This document shows positions 23,200 through 33,540 of a stretch of 64,000 bases of DNA, piece by piece (within the stretch, counting starts at the first letter, position 1; the number at the start of each line of letters is the position of its first letter). Origin of the DNA: Vicia villosa (lineage: Eukaryota > Streptophyta > Magnoliopsida > Fabales > Fabaceae). The position numbers were made by a program, and so were the translations under genes. The notes below the pieces were generated by a model that searched no databases, had not been told where the DNA came from, and was given only the letters and a program-made list of their open reading frames with translations. The DNA lies in NCBI RefSeq assembly GCF_029867415.1, contig NW_026705460.1, positions 372,001 to 436,000 on the forward strand, in the 5' to 3' direction.

Positions 23200-24134
23200 T
23201 GTTGGTTCTGTGTTGGCAGCAATTTTGGTAAAACATTCTGATCAGAGTATGTCATTAAAAATGCCTTGACATGTGAGAAAAATCATCCATGTAGATTTTA
23301 AAAGATGTCAAAGCAGATGTCTTAACATTGTTTGCTAAAACTAAACTGTGCTTTAGTTAATGTTTTAGGGTTAATTTTATATAAGGTGTCTATTTGTGTG
23401 TTATTTATGCGTAAACTTAGGAGGAGTTTTCATGTTGCTGGTCCAATAACTTTGGAGTAATCTTGTCCTGATCTTTTGGAACTAATTAAGGAAAGCTTAA
23501 AACCATATTTGAAGATTGGCCCAAGCCCATGTCTGCACGTTGCTGCTGATGCTCTATAAAAGACTAGCTAATCCTAATTGTGTCGAGGCGGGTGGATTAA
23601 GGATTCTGTGTTTTCATGTATACATGTGCTTAGGTTTTTGAGTCCTTTGTTATTTATTAATTATAATCCACTCTTATATTGTTTTAATATTAGAGATGGA
23701 TTGTGTTTAGTTGAGTTGTACTTTGTTAATCATCCCTAAGCTTTTAAGCAATAGATGGTTATGTGTCTTTGAAAAGTGTCTTCTGCAATTGATTAATTTT
23801 ATTGTTTATCACTGGTTGTGATTGAAGGGATTTGAGGAGGGCCTCATGCCTAGGTGAGTCTTAGGTAGAAGTATAGCACAGGTAGTGATTAAGTGAGAGG
23901 TTGTAAACCGGATGTTATTTAGCTTCAAATTGATACTATTTAGTGGACTTATCCTTGGCTTGGTAGCCCCCAGAGTAGGTGTTATTGTACACCGAACTAG
24001 GTTAACACTTGCTTGTGTTTTTTTTTCTTCTGTTCTATTTTACTACTGTTATCTTGATTCCATAGTGTTTAGTCCTCAGATATTTGTGTCGTGACATCCA
24101 CTTCGACATCACATATCTGATACCAGAATTTTTA
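23200..24134 (+). repeat. 5' LTR of a plus-strand copia fragment
   Basis: Starts TGTTGGTTCTG exactly where the LINE frame breaks. TATAAAA lies at 23556-23562. It ends shortly before a TTGGTATTAGAGC primer site. The precise 3' edge is unclear because no clean CA end is seen within ten bases of the primer site. The 3' LTR is missing. Confidence 0.75.
23556..23562 (+). promoter_or_regulatory. TATA box of the 23200 LTR
   Basis: TATAAAA about 355 bases into the LTR, followed by a plausible transcript start region. Orientation agrees with the downstream primer site and gag. Confidence 0.6.
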
Positions 24135-24136
24135 AT

Positions 24137-24148
24137 TGGTATTAGAGC
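24137..24148 (+). other. Primer-binding site of the copia fragment
   Basis: TGGTATTAGAGC differs by one base from the standard tRNA-iMet complement (TGGTATCAGAGC). It follows the LTR and precedes gag by about 50 bases. Confidence 0.8.
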
Positions 24149-24201
24149 AGGCATCCTGCTCTATATATGGGTGAGATCTAGGGAAGATACTTTCTGGTAC
24201 T

Positions 24202-24657
24202 ATGGACAAAGAAGGAGGATTTGTGAGCAGACCACCTATTCTGAATGAAAACAATTATGTTTACTGGAAACCACGCATGGTGGCCTTCTTAAAATCCATG
24301 GACAGTAGGACTTGGAAAGCAGTCTTGAAAAGGTGGAAGCATCCTATCATTGTGGGAGCAGATAAATAACCCACCTCTGAGCTTAAGCATGAACAAGACT
24401 AGAATAAAGAAGAGGATGAACTAGCTCTTGGAAATTCTAAAGCCTTGAATTCCATATTAAATGGAATTGATAAGAACATCTTTATATTAGTGAATAAATG
24501 TGAAGTAGCTATGCCTGGGAAATTCTCAAAACTACTCATGAAGGAACATCCAAAGTGAAGATGTCAAGACTTCAACTGCTCACCATCAAATTTGAGAATC
24601 TAAGGATGAAGGATGATGAAAGTATTCATGAATTCCATATGAATATTCATAAGTTTC
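24202..24657 (+). pseudogene. gag: Copia Gag N-terminal fragment
   Basis: Starts ATG at 24202 (MDKEGGFVSRPPILNENNYV, YWKPRMVAFLKSMDS), the typical N-terminus of copia Gag. A TAA at 24367-24369 interrupts it. Further Gag text follows in shifting frames (ELALGNSKALNSILNGIDKN, then LTIKFENLRMKDDESIHEF). It breaks off at about 24657 where the P450-derived tandem array begins. No pol follows, so this is a 5' fragment. Confidence 0.8.
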
Positions 24658-25297
24658 TATTATATATCTCTCTCTTTTTTTTATTATTAAATATACATTA
24701 TAATCTTTTGAAAGAAATATTTAAAATAATTCTTTTTACTTTGTTAGAGGATTTATTTGTCGTGGGGACTGATACAACTTCCTACACAATAGAATGAGCT
24801 ACGACTGAACTAGTTCACAATCCACATGTAATAATGTCAAAAGTTAAACAAGAGCTTGAGCAAGTAATTGGTGTAGGAAATTTGATTTATATATTAGAAA
24901 TTACTAAACTCCCATATTTGCAAGCATTAGTAAAAGAGACGTTATATTTGCATTCATCTGCTATACCTTTACAACCAAGGAAAGCAAGGATAAACTTAAA
25001 AATTTGTGGATATACTAGTCCTAAAGGTTCACAGGTTCTAGTTAAAGAATGATTCTTGGGAAGAAATCCTAGAATTTGAAATGATCCAAATATGTTTTTT
25101 CCTAAAAGATTTCTTCGGATGAATATTAGTTTTAAATGCCAAAATTTTTAGTTAACACCATTTGGTAGTGGAAGAAGAATATGTCACCAATCATTTATTC
25201 TTATATTACCAAAAGATTGAAGTTAAGAGAACAGGCAAAATATGGATAACAAAAAGATTAAACATTTGTTTCTGTTAATTTTCTCTCCAACAGTTTA
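24658..25297 (+). pseudogene. P450 exon unit 1
   Basis: Reads LLEDLFVVGTDTTSYTIE, then TGA in place of Arg, a frame slip near 24830, and KLPYLQALVKETLYLH, where the invariant Arg of the K-helix ExxR is Tyr. A stop precedes LTPFGSGRRICHQ. Heme Cys retained. Joined at its left to a copia gag fragment. Confidence 0.8.
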
Positions 25298-25934
25298 CTA
25301 CTATATATCTCCTACTTTTTATTATTAAATATATAGTATAATATTTTGAAAGAAATATTTAAAATAATTCTTTTTACTTTGTTAGAGGATTTATTTGTTG
25401 CAGGGACTGAAGAAACTTTCTACACAATAGAACGAGCCATTTTGGAACTAGTTCATAATCCACCTGTAATGTCAAAATTTAAACAAGAGCTTGAGCACGT
25501 AATTGGTGTAGCAAATTCAATTTACAAATTAGATATTACTGAACTGCAATATTTGCAAGCATTAGTAAAAGAGACGTTACTTTTGCATCCATCTGCCTTA
25601 CTTTAAGTACCAAGGAAAGCTATGATAGATGTAAAAATTTGTGGATATTTTATTCCTAAAGGTTCACAGGTTCTAGTTAATGAATGGGCCATGAGAAGAA
25701 ATCCTAGCATTTGGAATAATCCAAATATATTTTTTCCTAAAAGATTTTCTTGGGATGGATATTAATTTCAAAGGCCAAAATTTTCGGTTGACACCATTTG
25801 GTAGTGGAAGAAGAATAAGTCACAAATCATTTATTCTTATATTTCAAAAAGATTGATGTTAAGAGAACGGGAAAAATTTGGAAAACACAAAGATTAAACA
25901 TTGGTTTTTTTTTAATTTTCTCTCTATCACTTTT
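25298..25934 (+). pseudogene. P450 exon unit 2
   Basis: AGTEETFYTIERAILELVHN...: the I-helix Asp-Thr is changed to Glu-Glu. ETLLLHP has lost the ExxR Arg, a stop follows SALL, and a frameshift falls near 25750 before the heme loop. The middle part VKICGYFIPKGSQVLVNEW is well kept. Confidence 0.8.
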
Positions 25935-25935
25935 C

Positions 25936-26023
<88 letters not shown>

Positions 26024-26397
26024 TTTTTTATCATTAAATGTATATGATAATCTTTTGAAAGAAATATTTAAAATAATTCGTTTTACTTTGTTTGAGGATT
26101 TATTAGTCACTGGGATTGATACAATTTACTACACAATAGAACGAGCAATGACTGAACTAGTTCACAATCCACATGTAATGTCAAATGTTAAACAAGAGCT
26201 TGAGCAAGTATTTGGTGTAAGAAATTAAATTTACAAATAAGATATTACTAAACTCCTATATTTTCAAGCATTAGTAAAAGAGACGTTACGTTTACATCCA
26301 TCGGCTCTACTTTTACTACCAAGGAAAGCTAGGATAGATGTAAACATTTATGGATATATTATTCCTAACGGTTCACAGGTTCTAGTTAATGAATGGG
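25935..26397 (+). pseudogene. P450 exon unit 3 (3' truncated)
   Basis: The intron piece is expanded by a (TA)n run. The exon reads ERAMTELVHNPHVMS, has stops after GVRN and IYK, then ETLRLHPSALLLLPRKARID, the best preserved K-helix in the array. It stops after VLVNEW and fuses to the next unit inside its intron piece, a deletion junction near 26397. Confidence 0.8.
25940..26021. repeat. (TA)n microsatellite
   Basis: About 82 bases of TA dinucleotide, an expansion of the TATATATCTC piece that starts the other P450 units. Confidence 0.95.
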
Positions 26398-27008
26398 TTA
26401 TTATTAAATATTTATTATAATCTTTTGAAAAAATTATTTAAAATAAATCTTTTTACTTGTTAGAGGATTTATTTGTTGTGGGGACTGATCAACTTTCTAC
26501 ACAATAGAATGAGCCATGAATGAACTAAATCTCAATCCATATGTAATCTCAAAAGTTAGAAAAGAGCTTGAGCAAGTAATTGGTGTTGGAAATTTAATTT
26601 ACCAATTAGACATTACTAAACTTCCATATTTTTAAGCAGTAGTAAAAGAGACGTTACGTTTGCATCCATCTGCTCTACTTTTACTACCAAGGAATGCTAG
26701 GATAAATGTAAAAATTTGTGGATATACTATTCCTAAAGGTTCATGGGTTCTACTTAATGAATGGGCCGTGGGAAAAAATCCTAGCATTTGGAATAATCAA
26801 AATTTATTTTTTCCTAAAAGATTTTTTAGAATGGATATTAATTTCCAAAGCCAAATTTTTAGTTGACACCATTTGGTAGTGGAAGAAGAATATGTCACAA
26901 ATCATTTATTCTCATATCACCAAAAGATTGAAGTTAAGGGAACAGGCAAAATATGGACAACATAAAGATTAAACATTTGTTTCGGTTAATTTACTCTCCA
27001 TCACTGTT
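26398..27008 (+). pseudogene. P450 exon unit 4 (5' truncated)
   Basis: The intron piece is short. The I-helix region is frameshifted (one base lost in GGGACTGATCAACTTTC). ETLRLHPSALLLLPRNARIN and CGYTIPKGSWVLLNEW are good. The PERF-like FFPKRFFRMD follows, then a stop before the heme loop. Confidence 0.78.
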
Positions 27009-27598
27009 CTATTATATATCTCTCTTTTTACATTATTTCATATATATATTATAATCTTTTGAAAGAAATATTTAAAATAATTCTTTTTAGTTTGTTAGAG
27101 GATTTATTTGTCGCGGGGATTGATACAAATTTCTACACAATAGAACGAGCCATGACTGAACTAGTTCACAATACCACATGTAATGTCAAAAGTTAAACAA
27201 GGGCTTGAGGAAGTAATTGTTGTAGGAAATTCAGTTTACCAATTAGATATTACTAAACTCCCATATTTTCAAGCATTGGTAGTAGACTTTACGTTTGCAT
27301 CCATCTGCTCTACTTTTACTACCAAGGAAAGCAAGGATAGATGTAAATTTTTTTGGATATATTACTCCTCAAGGTTCACGGGTTCTAGTTAATGAATGGG
27401 CCATGGGAAGGAATCGTAGCATTTGGAGTAATCCAAATATGGTTTTTCTTAAAATATTTCTTGGGTGAATATTAATTTCAAAGGCCAAAATTTTCAGTTG
27501 ACACCATTTGGTAGTGGAAGAAGAATATGTCACAAATAATTTATTTTTAACACAAAGATTAAACATTCATTTTTGTTAATTTTCTCTCCATCAGTTTT
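27009..27598 (+). pseudogene. P450 exon unit 5
   Basis: AGIDTNFYTIERAMTELVHN, then frame slips near 27170 and 27285 that destroy the K-helix. A deletion after the heme loop shortens the unit to 590 bp. Confidence 0.78.
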
Positions 27599-28218
27599 CT
27601 ATTATATATCTCTCTTTTTTTATTATAAAATATATATTATAATCTTTTCAAAAAAATATTTAAAATAATTATTTTTACTTTGTTAGAGGATTTATCTTTC
27701 GCTAAGACTGATACAACTTTCTACACAATAGAACGAGCCATGATTGAACTAGTTCACAATCCACATGTAATGTCAAAAGTTAGACAAGAGCTTGAGCAAG
27801 TAATTGATGTAGGAAATTCAATTTACAAATTAGATATTACTAAACTCCCATATTTGCAAGCATTAGTAAAAGAGACGTCATGTTTGCATCCATTTGCTCT
27901 ACTTTAACTACCAGATGTAAAAAAATTTGGATATCCTATTCCTAAAGGTTCACTGGTTCTAGTTAATGAATGGGGCATGGGAAGAAATCCTAGCATTTGG
28001 AATAATCCTAATATGTTCTTTCCTAAAAAGTTTATTGGGACGGACATTAATTTCATAGGCCAAAATTTTAAGTTGACACCATTTGGTAGTGGAAGAAGAA
28101 TATGTCACAAACCATTTATTCTTATATTACCAAAATATTGAAGTTAAGAGAACGAGCAAAATATGGACAACACAAAGATTAAACATTTGTTTCTGTTAAT
28201 TTTCTTTCCATCACTTTT
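27599..28218 (+). pseudogene. P450 exon unit 6
   Basis: FAKTDTTFYTIERAMIELVH...KLPYLQALVKETSCLHP: Arg of ExxR is Cys. A stop follows LL, and a small deletion removes the RKARI segment. Then IPKGSLVLVNEWGMGRNPSI, FFPKKF and LTPFGSGRRICHK are in one frame. Heme Cys retained. Confidence 0.8.
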
Positions 28219-28490
28219 CTATTATATATCTCTCTTTTTTTGTTACTAAATATATATTATAATCTTTTGAAATAAATATTTAAAATAATTCTTTTTACTT
28301 TGTTAGAGGATTTATTTTTCGCGGGGACTGATACAACTTTCTAAACAATAGAACGAGCCATGACTGAACTAGTTCACAATCCACATGTAATATCAAAAGT
28401 TACACAAGAGCCTGCGCAAGTAATTGGTGTAGTAAAGTCAAGTTACAAATAAGATATTACTAAACTCCCATAATTGCAAGCATTAGTAAA
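28219..28490 (+). pseudogene. P450 exon unit 7 (truncated end of array)
   Basis: FAGTDTTF, stop, TIERAMTELVHNPHV, then two more stops. It ends at LQALVK (28490), where an LTR-like fragment replaces it. Confidence 0.78.
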
Positions 28491-28682
28491 ATATTTCTTA
28501 ATTTAGCTCATTCTAATTAACTAGGCCCATTAGCTAATTTACTAATATTATCAATTCTATCTAATTATCCAAATATCACATATATTCAAATAATAACAAA
28601 ACACACCAAATAATCAATTTATCACACAAAATCATAAATAATAAAATAAATAATAAAAGAACTAATAAAATCGGGTCGTCAC
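28491..28682 (-). repeat. LTR-end-like fragment
   Basis: AT-rich piece ending AAATCGGGTCGTCACA. Read on the minus strand it starts TGTGACGACCCG, a form seen at the start of many plant LTRs. Its other end is cut at the P450 array and no internal region is attached. Confidence 0.4.
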
Positions 28683-28799
28683 ATACCAGACTTCACAGTT
28701 TCAGATTCTACAACATTAGCATGATGAGCATATTGATGGTGTGATATAGATGGGGATTTGGACAAGTGAGGCAAATTTTTATCCTTATACTTAGACTGG
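28683..28799 (-). pseudogene. Minus-strand copia Pol linker, downstream half (left of Ogre)
   Basis: The minus strand reads KYKDKNLPHLSKSPSISHH and NVVESETVKSG without stops. Removing the Ogre element and one target duplication joins this frame directly to VLDSIDQ at 49749 on, so these are two halves of one copia integrase-RT linker. Cut at 28682 by LTR-like sequence. Confidence 0.6.
28795..28799. repeat. Target-site duplication of the Ogre element (left)
   Basis: ACTGG before the left LTR; ATTGG (49749-49753) follows the right LTR. One mismatch. The restored copia reading frame across the site supports it. Confidence 0.7.
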
Positions 28800-29357
28800 T
28801 GTTATACCCCAAAATTTGCACGCATCTTTTTTTTAGAAAGAAGGCAACAGACTTTTGTCTAAAAGTTTGGAGTTTCATATAATCTTGGATTTTATTTCAT
28901 AAATATCCTGATTTTTTGAATACTCAGATTTTAGAATTTTTCTTATACGGTATTTTGGTTCGCTGTTGAATTTATTCTTACACAAGCGCCAAGTACTGTT
29001 TATTACTTCACACACGCTGTTTATTTGGGATTTATTTGCAGATAAATGGTACTGACGTAATTGGTACAGAATTAAATTTTTGCAGGCGCAGAGTCCAGGG
29101 ATTCAGACTGTACTGGTAACAAGTAAATTATTATTAGTTTTTGCTTCCCACTAATTTTGGTACTATATTGTTATTTTCAAAATCTCTTCTATTATTTTCA
29201 AAATCTCTTTCTTTCAAATCAAATCCTAACTTTATTCCATACATCTCTCTTTTCAAACCCTACCATACACTTTCTTTCAAATCCTACTACAACTCAAATT
29301 TTCCTTTTCTGTACGGAATCACTTCATTCCCCAACGTCTCTATCCTTCTTTTCACTC

Positions 29358-29365
29358 TATAAATA
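29358..29365 (+). promoter_or_regulatory. TATA box of the Ogre 5' LTR
   Basis: TATAAATA, conserved at 45586-45593 in the other LTR. The predicted transcript start (about 30 bases on) leaves about 70 bases of leader without an upstream ATG before the 55-codon ORF. Confidence 0.7.
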
Positions 29366-29457
29366 CCTCTCATTTTTTCCATAAATTCTCACATCAAATT
29401 TCAACTCATTTCTCAAATTTCTATCTCATAATTATTTTCTCTTCTTCCCCGGCAAAA

Positions 29458-29625
29458 ATGGCAAAGTTGATGGATACGTGTTTTCTTATGGTCATCACTA
29501 TCTTGGTGGTGATCATGTCTTTTTTCTGTCTGCATAGTCCGGAAAAATGCGGACCTGGGTTGCTTACACTCCCGTTCATCTATATGTTGTTATTTATAGC
29601 ATGGGTTTTTAATCGTCATTTTTAA
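29458..29625 (+). CDS. Short LTR-encoded ORF, 55 residues, two hydrophobic segments
   Basis: ATG at 29458 in a strong plant start context (CAAAAATGGC), first ATG after the TATA box, stop TAA at 29623-29625. The product begins MAKLMDTCFLMVITILVV and has two hydrophobic stretches (about residues 9-25 and 35-51) joined by a short polar loop (HSPEKCGPG), with Cys at 8, 24 and 31. It ends FNRHF. That is the shape of a small membrane hairpin. The copy in the 3' LTR is open over the same 55 codons with five substitutions (L4W, I15V, L25V, L44F, V50I), all amino-acid changing but conservative in hydropathy except the first. No known family is recognised. Whether it is translated is unknown. Confidence 0.45.
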   Translation: MAKLMDTCFLMVITILVVIMSFFCLHSPEKCGPGLLTLPFIYMLLFIAWVFNRHF

Positions 29626-32600
29626 AGTTTGTCGTATCTTTCGCTTTCAAATAATGTACCGTTTAGTTTATTTGTCGTACTGTTCATTTATATTATGTAA
29701 TATTTGTACTGTCAGTGTTAAATATCGTACTATCTGTCGTACTGTCGTTTAATTATCAAGATAATATTATGTGTGTTTATTGCTAGTTAAATATTTATTT
29801 TTCTGTGCATTAAATATTTTTCAAAGTTGTTATCGGTAATTTCGTCCACGTACGGTATATTGTATTTATTTATTATGTTTTGTGTTTTTCTAACAACTCA
29901 GATAAATAAATTTTCACCATTAACACAACAAAAAACAAAAAGAAAAAATTAACTTTAACTGTTGAATTTTCACTTTAACTGTTACGTTAATGCCCGGACA
30001 GCCAGTTGACAGTCAAACCCGCTGACAGCACGATTCTCCGTGTTTTGTACCATCAATCAAATAAATCTTTTGCATCTCAAAATTCCAAGATTTTTGTTCT
30101 AGAAGTCTTCTGATAATCACATGATCAGCAGAGACTCAGCACTGCACAAAAATCAAGTACGCTTAACTGTCTCCTACACAAACAGTCCCTAACTAAGGTT
30201 TTTGTTTTTTTTCAGGAGAACAAGTTTTTTGAGACCTCAAATGGATTTCATGGACCTCCATATGTCTCAAAGTACCACCAGACAAATTTTCAAACTTCAA
30301 TTCGCTCAGACGCACAGTCAGCAGCTCAAACAGTCAACAGACGACCAGTTTGACCGAAAAGTCAACAGACAGTCAAAAATGAAATTTTTTATCAACATCC
30401 ATGTTTTGTCAAAAGATTCATCATTTGATCAATGGTTGATCATAATTCATCAAGAAAAGATCAAAAATCAACAAAACCCTAAGTTTCAAAATTAGGGTTT
30501 TCTCCTAAAAAGTCAACTGAACTATGACCGGCCATAACTCTCTCCTCGTTCATTCAAAAATTCCAACCAAAGCTTGTTTTGAAGGAAATTCAATTATCTT
30601 TCAAATTCAATTGATCCCATGGTCATTGGATTCACCATTTGAAAAATATGAGCTCAGACATTACAGGTCATTTTCAAAGTCAACAAAAAGTGGTTTTTTG
30701 TCAAAGGCCATAACATCAAGATAACTTCTCCAAATGAAAAAAAGTTTCCAAAGTAGCTTGTAGAGGACATCTTGAGGTTTCTAAAAAGTACAAGAACTCC
30801 TTCATATGATCAAAATTGAGGGATTTATGCCTTGTTGAAGTTGGCTATTTTTTGGGAAAATGCATGAAACCAACATTGATCAAAAATGTTTTTTTTCCGA
30901 AAGAGGCCAAGTTTTCATGATCCAAACATGATTCTAATGATGCTAAGGGCCTCCCACGACCAACCTAAGGCCCAAAACATTTTTATTTCTTTTTTAGTTT
31001 AATTTTATTACATATAAAGTTAAATTAAAAAAGAAATGGTGTGAGATAATGATACAATGCTTGGTTATTAAGCAAAAGCCATCAAAATTGATTCAACTCT
31101 GCAGCATAGAAGTACATGGCAGGCCTAGAGCAAGAGGGATGAAGAAATTCAAAGCCATGGCCAAAGAATTCAAAGGTTTTTAATATTAAAAAATCAAAAG
31201 TTCAAAAAGCAATCAATGCTTGATAGCTTAAGTTTGCAGCACTTCCATGGCCTATAAATGAAGTAGAATACTTCATCAACAAGACACACACGAAAATACA
31301 TCAAAAGAATAGCCAAGAAACTCACAAATTTTCAAAAAATATCAAAGAACTTGCAAAATTTGAATTTCATTTTCCATCCATTCTCAAGCCAAACCAAACA
31401 CACGAACACTCTTCTGAGCCTTCATATACCAAAACCCAACCCTTACACAAAGCTTAAACACCTTATAGAAGCCTCACTCACTCTCTCCGAATTGGTAAAT
31501 TTTCTTGAACCTATATCTCATTCACATGCATATATAAATTATATCTAACGTTTGGTTTGAGTTTGTGAAGTGATTTATTGTAGCTCTGACGTGCAACATG
31601 AAGCTTTAAGTCCCTGAAATACATCTTGCCATTTCCAACCGGTGCTATGTTCATAAGCTTCGAAACGCATTATACAGCCATTTTCAGGACCTGAGAACAC
31701 CACCAATCGATCCACAAGGGTCGAATTAGGGGGTAGGGAGCACTCTTGATCATTTATATTTGCTATTTTTGCAGGAACAAGGAACGAGTCGCCGGAGAAG
31801 ACGACCGGATTTAGGTTTCCGGCGCTTCTCCGGTCCAGTCAAAGTCCCAACCCAGTCAGTGTCCTGCGTGGCGTTCTCCCTTTCCCTCATTGGCCAGTCA
31901 AAGCACTGAAGGCACGCGTGGCAAAAAGACATAATGTGATTGGTTCTGGTTTAAGTTATGGAGCCCACATGTTTAAAAATCTGAAAATAATTTTGCTTGT
32001 TGGACTGGGCCTGTACGCGTCTGCTCTTCACACCCCACGTTTTAAAGGCCCAAACGCAAAAAACAATTGATTTCAGTTCAATTTCCAAACTGCTTTATAC
32101 ACCCCCTGCCATCTTAATTAATTAGTTTTTTTTTACTTTTAATTAAATCTCAACCAATCAAAATCACTCAAAATTATTTTTCTTCTAGATTTAGGTTTTA
32201 TATTTTATCACTTAATTTTTGAACATAAAAAAATGTTATTGTTTTATTAGGTTAATTTATTTAGTATAATTAATTATTTAATTAAATTAGTATAACCTTA
32301 AAATCAATTCCAAAAATCACAAAAAAAAAAAATTAGTTTAAGTTTAAAATTAATTGACAACTAGTTTAGACTTAATTTAGATTTAATTAAATAAGGTTAG
32401 ATTTGTTTTTCTATCATTTAGTCTTTTAATTAGGTTAAATTAGACTTTTAGTTTAGTTAAAAAAATCACAAAAAAAATAATAACTTAGGTTTAAAGTAAA
32501 CTTAGACTTAGGATTTTTATCTTATTTTCAAAACTTTATTTTTCCTTTATCATCCACCCTTTCCATTCGTCGATTTTATTTTCAATGTGATTTGTTTGCT

Positions 32601-33319
32601 TTATTCGAAATCCTGTAAATAATTTGTAATAGCTTAGATTTAATTCTCGCACAAGTAATGTAATAATCTAGCTTAGGGTTTTAGTTTTCGTGCTCCCGAT
32701 TATTATTGTAATCCCCTCCCGAAGCCATGTAATAGCGTAGATTTACTTTCCACATTTTACATTCCCGCACTTTAATTTCTGTACATATAAAACTGCGTGT
32801 ATGTCAAAGATAATAACTGAAGCGCTAGATCACTAAATTCAAAAGACAAAAATATCTGAATCAAAACACAATCACACTGGCACCTCTTAGGGTAATCCCT
32901 CTGTTACTCTTTTCAAAACCAATTCTGCTCTTTCAAATACAATTCAAATAACTTCTTTCTGTATCCAGTCAAAGAAAATTTTCTAAAAGAAAATAGGAAA
33001 AGACCTTATAAATTTAGGGTAGATCTCCTAATTGCTTGCTCAAATCAAAACAACAAATGTTTCACATATCACTGTTTTTCAAAACAAAACTTTCGAAAAA
33101 GACAATACTTTGTATATATCCAAACAAGGATCATTACGAAGTTAAAGATCTTTTTTCAAAACATCTTTCGAAAGATAAAACACTTTGTATACATCCGCAC
33201 AAGGATCATTACAAAGTTAATTTACAAAGGTATTTTAAAACCACATACAAGCATTTCAAAGCAAGACAAATGATTCAAACAAGTGAGCTAAGCAATTAAG
33301 AGCCCATGGATAACCATGG

Positions 33320-33352
33320 ATACAAAGGGGTGCTAATACCTTCCCTTTGTAT
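33320..33352 (+). other. Conserved stem-loop near the 3' end of the Ogre 5' LTR
   Basis: ATACAAAGGG and CCCTTTGTAT form a perfect 10-bp stem around a 13-base loop. The stem is identical in the other LTR, where the loop differs by one base. Position just before the primer site suggests a role in RNA processing, packaging or reverse transcription, but this is inference. Confidence 0.6.
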
Positions 33353-33522
33353 AACCTACCCCCGAACCCAAAATCTCTTAAAGGTCTTTTTCTGTTTCTT
33401 TTATAAACCTTTCCTTAATTGGATAAAATAAAAGTCGGTGGCGACTCTCTGATTTTCAAAACTCAAAAATAAAAGAAGATTCAGTTCATATCTCACGTGA
33501 AAAAAACCGAGGACGACAGAAC

Positions 33523-33540
33523 TGGCGACTCTGCTGGGGA
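33523..33540 (+). other. Primer-binding site of the Ogre element (tRNA-Arg type)
   Basis: TGGCGACTCTGCTGGGGA begins four bases after the LTR end. Ogre elements are known for a tRNA-Arg-complementary primer site rather than the common tRNA-iMet one. Confidence 0.88.

Larger units (their letters stand above)
24658..28490 (+). repeat. Tandem array of seven decayed cytochrome P450 exon copies
   Basis: Seven head-to-tail units of about 590-640 bp (two truncated): 24658-25297, 25298-25934, 25935-26397, 26398-27008, 27009-27598, 27599-28218, 28219-28490. Each starts with an AT-rich intron-like piece (CTATTATATATCTCTC..., ending TTTACTTTGTTAG). It continues with exon sequence from the P450 I-helix (AGTDT) through the K-helix (ETLRLHP) to the heme loop (PFGSGRRIC), then about 90 bases of non-P450 spacer. 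The wording resembles CYP76-type plant P450s. No unit has the N-terminal exon and all carry stops, frameshifts or deletions. The unit is thus a gene-derived tandem repeat, not a P450 gene cluster. Confidence 0.88.
28800..33518 (+). repeat. 5' LTR of the Ogre element
   Basis: Starts TGTTATACCCC and ends GAGGACGACA. TATAAATA at 29358-29365 is followed by a pyrimidine-rich leader and the first ATG at 29458, which opens a 55-codon ORF. A conserved 10-bp stem-loop (33320-33352) and a partial copy of the primer site (GGTGGCGACTCTC near 33436) lie near the 3' end. If the TATA box is used, U3 is about 590 bases and R plus U5 over 4 kb. Confidence 0.95.

Noticed and set aside
24658..28490. A functional cytochrome P450 gene or cluster
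   Set aside because: Every unit lacks the N-terminal exon and carries stops, frameshifts or a lost K-helix Arg; the units are tandem repeats.
29141..29384. Plus-strand ORFs of 73-75 codons in the Ogre LTR (also at 45369)
   Set aside because: Phe/Ser-rich pyrimidine tract translation crossing the TATA box, so upstream of the likely transcript start; the 55-codon ORF after the TATA box is the better candidate.
33036..33299. 87-codon ORF in the Ogre LTR (80 codons at 49266)
   Set aside because: Arises from a short internal duplication (GATCATTAC.AAGTTAA); length differs between the LTRs by a stop, no domain and no promoter context.
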